Source: JBBKWJ01 sp037968895 (lineage in GTDB: Bacteria > Actinomycetota > Acidimicrobiia > Acidimicrobiales > SZUA-35). From it: a DNA stretch of 6,297 nt. A program made the position numbers and the translations under genes. Where the stretch lies: NCBI GenBank assembly GCA_037968895.1, contig JBBKWJ010000075.1:1-6297 (forward strand), read 5' to 3'. The notes below the pieces were generated by a model that saw only the letters and a program-made list of their open reading frames with translations, was not told the origin of the DNA and did not search any database. The stretch's first letter is position 1. Each line of letters begins with the position of its first letter. Below are positions 1 through 5,946 of the stretch, in pieces.

Positions 1-28
1 CAGCCCCATACTCTCGATTGTTCAGGGT

Positions 29-787
29 ATGTGGAGCACGACATTGGGTTTGCAGGCGGATGCGGGACAACGAGCGAAAATTGGCTTGGGATTTGTTCTT
101 GTCGCGCTCGGAATCGTTACTGCGTCTCTACAACTTGCCGCTCCGTCTCATGTCGGCGCCGCCGATAGCGACGTACGCCAGGCCGACATCGATCTAGCTA
201 TCGCTGCGACGGTACGACTTTCGGCCCGCTCATGCGATAGCCAGGTCACAGGCAGCGGATTCGCGGTGGCCTCGGTTGAACGTGATGAACTTCTACTCCT
301 CACCAATCGGCACATCGTCGGTGACGCCGCCGAAGCGAAGGCCGATCAGCCAATCCAGCCTGCTCTAGCTGGGGTGGTCGCGACCAGCAAGGTAATCGAT
401 TTGGCCGAACTCACCCCTGTTGGAACCGTTGCCCTTGAGTTCAGCGAAGATGTCCTCGTCTCTGGCGACTTCATCGCAATCATCGGACATCCGGGAGGGC
501 GCGAGGCCAGCGTCCTTCACTCGCAGGTCAGCTTGGTCACCGATGGCGAGCCGTGGGGCCAACAAGGCAGGGTCGTACTTTTTGACACCGAACTTGTCGC
601 TGGGTTCTCAGGAGGACCAGTCATCGGTTCAGACGGCAAGGTTGTTGCCATCGTCACTGGCTACAGCCCAACGACAGGCTTTGGCGTCGCGTTGCTCGCC
701 GAGGACGTGCAAACGTGGCTTCGCTCTGAACCATCGCCGGAGTACAAAATCATTGCTCAAGGTGAGTCTGATTGTTCCGATTATTGA
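29..787 (+). CDS. Membrane-anchored trypsin-like serine protease
   Basis: This is a probable secreted or extracytoplasmic S1-type (chymotrypsin-fold) peptidase of 252 residues. A short N-terminal segment is followed by one hydrophobic stretch (about residues 18-38), likely a signal anchor or an uncleaved or late-cleaved signal peptide. The triad is visible: His95 in TNRHIVGDA, Asp124 in VIDLAEL, and Ser194 in GFSGGPV. GHPGG at 153-157 is the loop often seen as GYPGG in this group. No PDZ domain follows, so it is shorter than DegP/HtrA. The overall pattern recalls the protease domain of actinobacterial MarP-like proteins, but with one membrane segment instead of several. It has only two cysteines, Cys69 and Cys249. 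The ATG at 29 has no well-spaced SD, and the frame is open back to the window edge, so the true start may lie upstream. The natural substrate cannot be inferred. Confidence 0.85.
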   Translation: MWSTTLGLQADAGQRAKIGLGFVLVALGIVTASLQLAAPSHVGAADSDVRQADIDLAIAATVRLSARSCDSQVTGSGFAVASVERDELLLLTNRHIVGDAAEAKADQPIQPALAGVVATSKVIDLAELTPVGTVALEFSEDVLVSGDFIAIIGHPGGREASVLHSQVSLVTDGEPWGQQGRVVLFDTELVAGFSGGPVIGSDGKVVAIVTGYSPTTGFGVALLAEDVQTWLRSEPSPEYKIIAQGESDCSDY

Positions 788-814
788 CATAAGGTCATGA
801 TGCTTGGGCGGCAC

Positions 815-824
815 GTCAGCTGAC
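815..824. repeat. 10-bp perfect palindrome between two genes
   Basis: GTCAGCTGAC is a perfect inverted repeat in the 63-base gap between the protease stop and the GTG start at 851. It could be an operator half-site pair or a chance palindrome. A consensus-like TTGACA (784-789) overlaps the protease stop codon, but no good -10 box lies 16-18 bases beyond it, so I do not call a promoter here. Confidence 0.25.
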
Positions 825-837
825 TACGCAGCGAGAT

Positions 838-843
838 GAGGGA
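838..843 (+). promoter_or_regulatory. SD that favours the GTG 851 start
   Basis: GAGGGA lies seven bases before GTG 851. The alternative ATG at 836, fifteen bases upstream in the same frame, has no comparable purine-rich site and would place this motif inside the coding region. The sequence therefore favours initiation at 851. Confidence 0.6.
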
Positions 844-850
844 CAGGTAC

Positions 851-1738
851 GTGGAAGTCGGAAAGGCCCCAACAGGTCTCGGAAAAGGACTCGCCGGAAT
901 TCTTGGCGATGCCCTTCGCCAAGATCGAGCCCCCGAGGTCTCCCAACTGCTCGGCCGCAAGGCTGTTCGACGAGACCCTGAGGTTCGTACACTCGTAAGT
1001 GAGCTTGGCCTTCGGTTCATTGCAGACACCTATGCCTCTGATGGCGCATTCATCGTGCGACGCGAGTCTGACGAAAGCCTTGCCGCGATTACCTCGCAGC
1101 TTCCCTCAAGCTGGAACGGGCTCGATGCGATGGGTTTTGAACTCGCGGGTCGGCTCTGGAAGACAATGGAATCAGGCGCAGACGGAGCAAGCCAGATTGT
1201 GGTCGGCGGCCGGGCTGTGTTGCTGACTAAACAGACGGACTCGGAAGGTCACCCGACTGCTGCGGCCGTGGTGCGCTTCCGGCAATTTGATGTCCACGAA
1301 GAGGCAACGATCGTGCAATTGTTGCATTCGATTTCCGCTGCTGCGTCAGGCGACGGCTTCAGCGTGAATGTCTCTGAGTTCATCGCTGTTACGAGCGAGT
1401 CCACACTCGACCAGGTCGATAGCAAGATGCAGCTGCGGGCTCCCGGCCTCACGGACTCGGCATCTGCGTCAAGCAGCACCGCGACCACTTCTGCCGCTAA
1501 GGCAGCATGTGCGCTGTGCAGCGTCGATCTCAGCGTGCAGTTCGCAGGCGAGACGGTTTCGAATGATTCCCTTGTGTCGATAGTCGTGCTCAGAACCGCG
1601 AGTCGCCATGGTTCTGGCGTCCCACTGTTTGGTCTGGCCGTCGGGGCAGAAACTGCCAGTCTCGGAGCCGCAGAAGCGGTGTTTAGGGCTGCTCGCGTCA
1701 TAGGTGCCGACCCATTCCAGGGGCTTGGGTTGGGATGA
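851..1738 (+). CDS. Unrecognised protein: ParB-like N-terminal motif, possible GAF-like domain
   Basis: I do not recognise a named family. Numbered from GTG 851 (295 residues), the N-terminus carries GLGKGLAGILGD at 9-20. This resembles the GLGRGL segment that opens ParB proteins, but no ParB DNA-binding domain follows. Residues about 44-165 have alternating strands and helices compatible with a GAF-like sensor fold, including DGAFIVRR near 64-71, a strand pair near 121-144, and a closing helix FDVHEEATIVQLLHSI. A Ser/Ala/Thr-rich linker (about 202-218) leads to a CALC pair (Cys220, Cys223). The C-terminal domain (about 231-286) ends in a helix rich in Ala, with GLAVGAETASLGAAEA before and within it. 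There is no signal peptide or membrane segment, so it is probably cytoplasmic. ATG 836 would add five residues. The gene ends 38 bases before the penicillin-binding protein gene and may be cotranscribed with it. The domain assignments are by eye. Confidence 0.7.
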   Translation: MEVGKAPTGLGKGLAGILGDALRQDRAPEVSQLLGRKAVRRDPEVRTLVSELGLRFIADTYASDGAFIVRRESDESLAAITSQLPSSWNGLDAMGFELAGRLWKTMESGADGASQIVVGGRAVLLTKQTDSEGHPTAAAVVRFRQFDVHEEATIVQLLHSISAAASGDGFSVNVSEFIAVTSESTLDQVDSKMQLRAPGLTDSASASSSTATTSAAKAACALCSVDLSVQFAGETVSNDSLVSIVVLRTASRHGSGVPLFGLAVGAETASLGAAEAVFRAARVIGADPFQGLGLG

Positions 1739-1760
1739 CCCCGGACGGGGCTGCGGTCCG
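1739..1760 (+). other. GC-rich inverted repeats after the GAF-like gene
   Basis: Immediately after the TGA stop, CCCC (1739-1742) can pair with GGGG (1747-1750). Alternatively CGGAC (1742-1746) can pair with GTCCG (1756-1760). The two hairpins exclude each other. There is no T-run, so this is not a classical intrinsic terminator. It lies just before a GTG start that lacks an SD, so a weak terminator or a translational control element are both possible. Confidence 0.25.
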
Positions 1761-1776
1761 AGTACGCTCGTAACTC

Positions 1777-3930
1777 GTGCTGTTGCTCCTGCGTCTGATC
1801 AAACGTTTCACATCCCTCGGCCTGGTGATGGTCTGTATTGCCGCTATTGCGGCAAGCTCGTTTGCCATCATCGTGCCTCAGGTCGGCGCCATGATCGGTT
1901 CGACCGAGTCAACGGCGGCCGAGCTAGACCTTGGCGATATCTCTCAGCGATCTGAGATGTACGCCGCCGATGGGTCGTTCCTGACCCTGCTCGTCGGCGA
2001 AGTAAACAGCGAACCAGTCACGCTCGACATGATTCCACAAGAAGTTATCGACGCGGTTCTCGCTATGGAGGACGCCGATTTCTACAGCCACGACGGCCTG
2101 AACTATCGCGGCACTTTCAGGGCCCTGATCGAGAACGTTAACGCCGGCGGCATTGCTCAGGGTGGGTCAACCATCACACAGCAGTTGGTGAAGCAGAAGC
2201 TGCTGAGCTCAGAACAGAACCTTGGACGTAAGACCACTGAAGCCTTCTACGCCTTGCGGGTCGAGGAGAAGTACACCAAAGACGAAATCCTCGAGCACTA
2301 CCTCAACATCATTTACCTCGGTAGCGGCGCCTATGGCGTGCAGGCCGCAGCCGAGACCTACTGGGGTAAGGAAGTCGATGAGCTCGGTTGGGCCGAAGCG
2401 GCGATGCTAGCTGGCATCATCCGTAACCCGACCGGCAACGACCCGACGCTCTATCCCGAGCGCTCCCGCGACCGCCGAGCGGTGGTGGCCGACCGACTCG
2501 TCGCCGAGGGCTATATCGATCTGGCGACCGGCGACGGCATCAAGGCTGCTCCAGTGCCGGCCGAGCGCCAGACTCCATACGACACGAAGCCGACCGACTA
2601 CTTCATTGAAGAAGCCCTTAGCGAGATTTTGTTCGACGAAGACAGCCCGTTCGGCGAGACGATCCAAGATCGAACGGCCGCGGTCTACACCGGCGGCCTC
2701 AAGATCTACACCACCTTCGATCCTGCGGCACAGCAGGCAGCGTTGGCGGCTCGAGACGAGTTCGAGCCAAACGATCCTCGTAACTTCCAGATCGCCATGG
2801 CCGCAATCGACACCCGCAGCGGCGCAGTTCGAGCGATGGTTGGCGGTCCTGGCTTCGTCCGCGACAAGTTCAACCTGACCACTGACGGGTTACGTCAGCC
2901 GGGTTCAACGATGAAAGCATTCGTTCTGGCTGCGCTGTTCGAGCAGGGCTACACACCAAGCGACGATGTGCGTGCCGATCGGCCGTGCGAGTTTGAAAAC
3001 CCCGGTGGCACGCCAAACCCGTATGAAGTCGACGCTCGCTATGGCGGCAGCGGCGGTGTGCAATCTGTCGGTGCGGTTACCCGCTCCTCGAATAACTGCG
3101 CCTTTGTTCGACTCGGACAAGTAGCCACAACCGACGCAGTCATCGAGGTGGCGCAGAAGCTCGGTATTTCAACTCCGCTTGACTCGGTGCTGTCACTTCC
3201 GCTCGGGGTCAAAGAGGTGCACCCGATGGAGATGGCGGGCGCCTACGCAGCCTTCGCCAACGACGGCATCTACAACCTGCCGTACTACGTAGAGCGAATT
3301 GAGAACGCAAAGGGCGAGGTGCTATACGAGCACAAGAGCGACGGCACTCGAGCAGTCTCGGTGCAGACGGCCCGCATGCTCACCGAGACACTCGAAAGCA
3401 ACGTTCGTGGCGGCACCGGCACTGCGGCCCGCCTCAAGGACGGTCACTTCGCTGCAGGCAAGACGGGTACGACGCAGGACAACACTGATGCCTGGTTCGT
3501 CGGGTCGACCGACTACCTCACGACGGCGGTGTGGCTCGGTAACCCAGATGAGAAGATCCCGATGCGCAATGTTGAGGGCTACGGCAACATCTTCGGCGGC
3601 AAAGTCCCGGCGGCCACCTGGGGCATGTTCAACAACGCGTATCACGAAGGCCTCGAACCAGTGCCGTTTGCCGAGCCCGAGCGCTATGGCGGCGGACGCT
3701 ACCTCAAGTCCCCTGGTGAAAAAGACTTCTGCAACAAGAGCGAGCGAGGCAGCAGCACAAAGAACACTGAGCTCGTTGATTCCGATGGTGACGGTAAGAA
3801 AGACTGCATCCGAATAATCACGACAACCACGGAAACGACACTTCCGCCAGAAACGACTACGGTGCCGGTTGATCCCAACGCCCCAACCACAACTGCGGCG
3901 CCGCGACCAACGACAACGGAGTCTGGTTAA
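1777..3930 (+). CDS. Class A penicillin-binding protein (GT51 glycosyltransferase + transpeptidase)
   Basis: This bifunctional peptidoglycan synthase (717 residues) polymerises lipid II into glycan strands and cross-links the stem peptides outside the membrane. One membrane anchor spans about residues 13-37. GT51 domain, about 75-250: EDADFYSHDG (catalytic Glu98), GGSTITQQ (129-136), RKTTE (Glu155), ILEHYLN (171-177) and RNPT (216-219). Transpeptidase domain, about 335-620: STMK with nucleophile Ser377 and Lys380, SNN at 438-440, and KTG at 562-564. All key residues are present. The C-terminus lacks PASTA repeats but carries a DxDxDG-type calcium-loop-like motif (668-676), flanked by Cys652 and Cys677, then a Thr/Pro-rich tail (about 681-717). 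An in-frame TAA at 1771 makes GTG 1777 the earliest possible start; it has no clear SD. The stop overlaps the next gene's ATG by one base. It is PonA-like, but which paralogue is uncertain. Confidence 0.96.
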   Translation: MLLLLRLIKRFTSLGLVMVCIAAIAASSFAIIVPQVGAMIGSTESTAAELDLGDISQRSEMYAADGSFLTLLVGEVNSEPVTLDMIPQEVIDAVLAMEDADFYSHDGLNYRGTFRALIENVNAGGIAQGGSTITQQLVKQKLLSSEQNLGRKTTEAFYALRVEEKYTKDEILEHYLNIIYLGSGAYGVQAAAETYWGKEVDELGWAEAAMLAGIIRNPTGNDPTLYPERSRDRRAVVADRLVAEGYIDLATGDGIKAAPVPAERQTPYDTKPTDYFIEEALSEILFDEDSPFGETIQDRTAAVYTGGLKIYTTFDPAAQQAALAARDEFEPNDPRNFQIAMAAIDTRSGAVRAMVGGPGFVRDKFNLTTDGLRQPGSTMKAFVLAALFEQGYTPSDDVRADRPCEFENPGGTPNPYEVDARYGGSGGVQSVGAVTRSSNNCAFVRLGQVATTDAVIEVAQKLGISTPLDSVLSLPLGVKEVHPMEMAGAYAAFANDGIYNLPYYVERIENAKGEVLYEHKSDGTRAVSVQTARMLTETLESNVRGGTGTAARLKDGHFAAGKTGTTQDNTDAWFVGSTDYLTTAVWLGNPDEKIPMRNVEGYGNIFGGKVPAATWGMFNNAYHEGLEPVPFAEPERYGGGRYLKSPGEKDFCNKSERGSSTKNTELVDSDGDGKKDCIRIITTTTETTLPPETTTVPVDPNAPTTTAAPRPTTTESG

Positions 3931-4649
3931 TGGCTACACCGGCATACGAACAGCTTTACGCTCTTCAGCAGCTCGACATCCATCTCAGCCAGCTGGAGTA
4001 CCGCCACGAACACCATCCGCTGCGAGCGGCCATCGTTGCCGCAGACGAAGCGCTCGAAGCAGGTAACGAGACTCTGGCCGAGATTGAGGGTCGCGAGCAT
4101 GAGCTCGAACGCTCGCGCAAGCGCCTCGATGACGAGGTGGCAACGGTTTCTCGGAAACGGTCAGAGCTCAAAGCCAAGCTGTATGACGGTTCAGTCACAG
4201 CCAGTAAAGACCTTCTGGCTATGCAAGAAGAGGAGCGGCATCTCGGCGAGCGACAGACCCAGCTCGAAGACGAAGAGCTTGAGTTTATGGAACAACTCGA
4301 AGGCACGGCGTCTGAACGTGCAGCCGTCGAGACTGCCCGCGCACCGCAGGTTGAACGTCGTGCTGAGCTCGAGCGGGAACTCACGGTGGCGCTTGCAGAG
4401 ACCGAGGCCGAGACGGCCAAGGTCCAAGTCGAACGCGACGACACTGCGGCGAATATCCCCGCTGACATGGTCTCTCGATACGACCAACGCCGGAAAGACC
4501 TCGGCGGTATCGCGGTTGCTCGGGTTGTGAAGTCAGCGTGCGATGGCTGCCACCTCAGTCTGTCCGCAGTCGCCGTCGACTCAATCAAGAAGCTGCCAGA
4601 CGACGAGGTTGTCCTCTGTGACCAATGCGGTCGCATGCTGATCCACTAG
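3930..4649 (+). CDS. Coiled-coil protein with C-terminal C4 zinc ribbon
   Basis: This 239-residue protein belongs to the widespread family of a long helical hairpin plus C4-type zinc ribbon (zf-RING_7/DUF164-like; Rv2229c-like in mycobacteria, from memory). Residues about 8-175 are almost entirely charged heptad-type coiled coil rich in Glu, Arg, Ala and Leu. The family hallmark LYDGSVTASKDLLAMQEE (84-101) sits near the turn. Zinc ligands are Cys204 and Cys207 (CDGC) and Cys230 and Cys233 (CDQC), followed by GRMLIH at the end, as is usual. Its biochemical role is not established, though nucleic-acid or protein bridging has been considered. The ATG overlaps the penicillin-binding protein stop (TAATG), which suggests translational coupling. 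It is cytoplasmic, with no signal or membrane segment. The antisense strand is long and open only because the codons are GAG/CTC-rich. Confidence 0.92.
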   Translation: MATPAYEQLYALQQLDIHLSQLEYRHEHHPLRAAIVAADEALEAGNETLAEIEGREHELERSRKRLDDEVATVSRKRSELKAKLYDGSVTASKDLLAMQEEERHLGERQTQLEDEELEFMEQLEGTASERAAVETARAPQVERRAELERELTVALAETEAETAKVQVERDDTAANIPADMVSRYDQRRKDLGGIAVARVVKSACDGCHLSLSAVAVDSIKKLPDDEVVLCDQCGRMLIH

Positions 4650-4657
4650 AGACCGTC

Positions 4658-5146
4658 GTGCTTATCTGGTTTCTCGTTCTCGCGCCGATTCTGGTTGCTG
4701 AGGTGTTCCGCAGTCCCATGCTCGACTACCGGCTTGTCGCGTTCGGCGCCGCGATCCCCCTGGTTGAGGTGGCGATCGGGGGGCCGCTCGTGCTTCACAC
4801 GCTGGTAGCTCCCGTCGCATTGATGACCCTGGTCATGCTCGCCTTCCGAGGTCGGCGCATGAAACAGAGGCGCTGGCTAGGACTGCCGATCGGCTTGTTT
4901 ATGCACTCTGTTCTTGACGGTGCGTGGCTATCGGCTGGGCTTTTCTGGTGGCCGCTGCTTGGGATCGACTTTGCACAGCTCAGTGCACCCGAAACGACAC
5001 GAAGTCTTGGATTCTCGCTCTTGCTTGACGCGGTCGGCGCTGTCGCTGCAATCTGGGCATGGCGTCGATACGGGCTGGCTGACAAGGCCAACCGTGACCT
5101 TCTCATCTCGACTGGCCAGCTTTCTCGCTCCGTCCTGAGCGACTAG
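4658..5146 (+). CDS. Small polytopic membrane protein of unknown function
   Basis: From GTG 4658 the product is 162 residues with about four or five membrane segments: an N-terminal one (about 1-17), one or two before and around the LHTL motif (about 28-64), one around LPIGLFMHSVLDG (about 76-95), and one near the C-terminus (about 118-138). Polar residues inside or next to these segments stand out: Asp23, Glu37, His47, His83, Asp87 and Trp90. The spacing of His and Asp (LHTL, then MHSVLDGAW and FWWP) vaguely recalls membrane-bound metal-dependent hydrolases of the YdjM/DUF457 kind, but I cannot assign it. GTG 4658 lies 8 bases after the preceding stop with a weak AGAGA upstream. ATG 4625 would overlap the zinc-ribbon gene by 25 bases, has no SD, and would add a polar 11-residue extension. 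The position within the operon supports a real gene. Confidence 0.75.
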   Translation: MLIWFLVLAPILVAEVFRSPMLDYRLVAFGAAIPLVEVAIGGPLVLHTLVAPVALMTLVMLAFRGRRMKQRRWLGLPIGLFMHSVLDGAWLSAGLFWWPLLGIDFAQLSAPETTRSLGFSLLLDAVGAVAAIWAWRRYGLADKANRDLLISTGQLSRSVLSD

Positions 5147-5150
5147 GAGA
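5145..5150 (+). promoter_or_regulatory. Strong SD overlapping the upstream stop codon
   Basis: AGGAGA begins inside the TAG stop of the membrane protein gene and lies six bases before ATG 5157. It fixes the start of the phosphatase and indicates coupled translation of the two genes. Confidence 0.8.
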
Positions 5151-5156
5151 AACGCG

Positions 5157-5729
5157 ATGCTGATCTATGTAGTACGACATGGCCGCACTGAGGCCAATGC
5201 GGCAGGTCAGTTGCTTGGCCGAGCCGACCCGGGGCTTGACTCAGTTGGAGTGGTGCAGGCGGAGGCAATCGCTGCTGCCTTGCCCGACAACCTACGGGTC
5301 GTGTCGAGTCCGCTCGCTCGAACCGTGCAAACCGCCGAAGCGCTTGGTCAACCAATTGAGACCGACGAACGAGCGTTAGAACTCGACTACGGAGGCCTTG
5401 ATCTACTGCCTCTGGCAGAGGTCCCTGCCGAAATCTGGACAAAATGGCGCGCTGACATCGACTTCATTCCGGCCGGTGGCGAAAGTCTTCGCCAAGTCAA
5501 CGATCGTGTGGCCCGCCTGCTTGATGCGCTCGTCGCCGATCATGATGGACGGGACGTGGCGTTGGTTACCCATGTGTCACCAATCAAGGCGGCAATGGCC
5601 TGGGCACTAGGCGTTGGACCCGAGATCTCCTGGCGAGCCCATGTCGCACAAGCGTCGGTTACCAAGATTTCTGTACAAGGCGATCGCCTCTCGCTCCACT
5701 CGTTTAACGACGTCGGACACCTTTCATAA
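5157..5729 (+). CDS. Histidine phosphatase family protein (phosphoglycerate mutase/CobC-like)
   Basis: This 190-residue member of the phosphoglycerate-mutase-like superfamily should act through a phosphohistidine. The RHG signature is at 7-9 (RHGRTEAN, nucleophile His8). Arg55 in SSPLARTVQTAE, Glu75 in ELDYGG, and the second histidine His139 in VTHVSPIK complete the active site. The ending FNDVGHL is typical of CobC/GpmB-like phosphatases. The substrate is not predictable: alpha-ribazole phosphate, sugar phosphates and others are all possible, and no cobalamin genes are nearby. In mycobacteria and streptomycetes the equivalent domain is, as I recall, fused behind an RNase HI domain next to the zinc-ribbon gene. 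Here the RNase H part is absent and the ATG 5157 start is well supported. It is the last gene of the tight run that starts at 1777. Confidence 0.93.
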   Translation: MLIYVVRHGRTEANAAGQLLGRADPGLDSVGVVQAEAIAAALPDNLRVVSSPLARTVQTAEALGQPIETDERALELDYGGLDLLPLAEVPAEIWTKWRADIDFIPAGGESLRQVNDRVARLLDALVADHDGRDVALVTHVSPIKAAMAWALGVGPEISWRAHVAQASVTKISVQGDRLSLHSFNDVGHLS

Positions 5730-5751
5730 GGTGTGTTGTTCGCCACAATGA

Positions 5752-5769
5752 GCCCTGGGCCCTAAGGGT
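5752..5769 (+). terminator. Possible weak hairpin terminator after the phosphatase gene
   Basis: GCCCT (5752-5756) can pair with AGGGT (5765-5769, with one G-T wobble) around an 8-base loop containing GGGCCC. It lies 22 bases after the stop codon, where a terminator would be expected. There is no T-run, so this is only a candidate of the T-less type sometimes reported in actinobacteria. Confidence 0.2.
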
Positions 5770-5796
5770 GACCGTCGGTTATGTCGTGTTGTTGAC

Positions 5797-5802
5797 TAGC
5801 CT
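5797..5802 (+). promoter_or_regulatory. Candidate -10 box for the 5961 gene
   Basis: TAGCCT fits the TAnnnT pattern of actinobacterial housekeeping promoters. It would place the transcription start at about 5808-5810, at the 5' edge of the predicted stem. The overlapping TTGACT (5792-5797) is too close to be its -35, and no good -35 lies 16-18 bases upstream. The call therefore rests on the -10 and its position only. Confidence 0.35.
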
Positions 5803-5887
5803 GTTCGGTGATCGAGAGCCAGGAGACATTGGAATCTCCGACTGTGCCAGTCCAGGTGCTGGCAGCTAGGAGTTCTCGATTTCAATC

Positions 5888-5906
5888 TGGACACGATCCG
5901 TGTTCA
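5888..5906 (+). repeat. 8-pair inverted repeat with triloop
   Basis: TGGACACG pairs with CGTGTTCA (one G-T wobble) around a 3-base ATC loop. It is the longest local hairpin in the gap and sits one base before the next hairpin (5908-5926). It has no T-run, so it is more likely part of a leader structure than a terminator. Confidence 0.5.
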
Positions 5907-5907
5907 T

Positions 5908-5926
5908 CGCTCCGACTTGCGGAGTG
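5908..5926 (+). repeat. 7-pair inverted repeat (CGCTCCG/CGGAGTG)
   Basis: CGCTCCG pairs with CGGAGTG (one G-T wobble) around the 5-base loop ACTTG. It directly follows the hairpin at 5888-5906, so the two could stack end to end in an RNA. Confidence 0.5.
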
Positions 5927-5946
5927 TGTACGGCGACCTGCGCCCG

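Larger units (their letters stand above)
5810..5946 (+). promoter_or_regulatory. Candidate structured 5' leader RNA (three-way junction plus three hairpins)
   Basis: Hand folding gives a dense series of stems. P1 pairs 5810-5819 with 5872-5881 (10 pairs; the central seven are perfect and three of the ten are G-T wobbles, at 5810-5881 and 5818-5873 plus none in the core, so at least two). It encloses P2 (5822-5826 with 5835-5839) and P3 (5845-5850 with 5859-5864). Both P2 and P3 have 8-base loops, and TGGA (5830-5833) in one loop is complementary to TCCA (5851-5854) in the other. Next come an 8-pair hairpin (5888-5895 with 5899-5906, triloop), a 7-pair hairpin (5908-5914 with 5920-5926), and GGCG/CGCC (5932-5935 with 5941-5944) just before the SD. 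The element covers most of the gap before the 5961 gene. I cannot match it to a known riboswitch class; the arrangement of paired loops is like purine riboswitches but the junction bases are not. Confidence 0.4.

Noticed and set aside
784..789. Promoter at TTGACA before the GAF-like gene
   Set aside because: The -35 match is perfect, but no acceptable -10 box occurs 16-18 bases downstream.
1249..1701. Antisense open frame of 150 codons opposite the GAF-like gene
   Set aside because: Low-complexity Ala/Ser/Thr translation, no SD, and the sense frame shows ordered domain-like sequence.
3965..4636. Long antisense open frame (223 codons) opposite the zinc-ribbon gene
   Set aside because: Its product is Ser/Arg repetitive, the mirror of GAG/CTC-rich coiled-coil codons, while the + strand has a clear family match.
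5811..5880. tRNA or tRNA-like gene, on either strand
   Set aside because: There is a 7-pair outer stem, but only two inner arms, both with 8-base loops, and no T-loop consensus or D arm.
5810..5881. Purine riboswitch
   Set aside because: The three-way layout and loop complementarity are similar, but the conserved junction bases (for example the UUUCUACC-type strand) are missing, and the downstream gene is not a purine gene.
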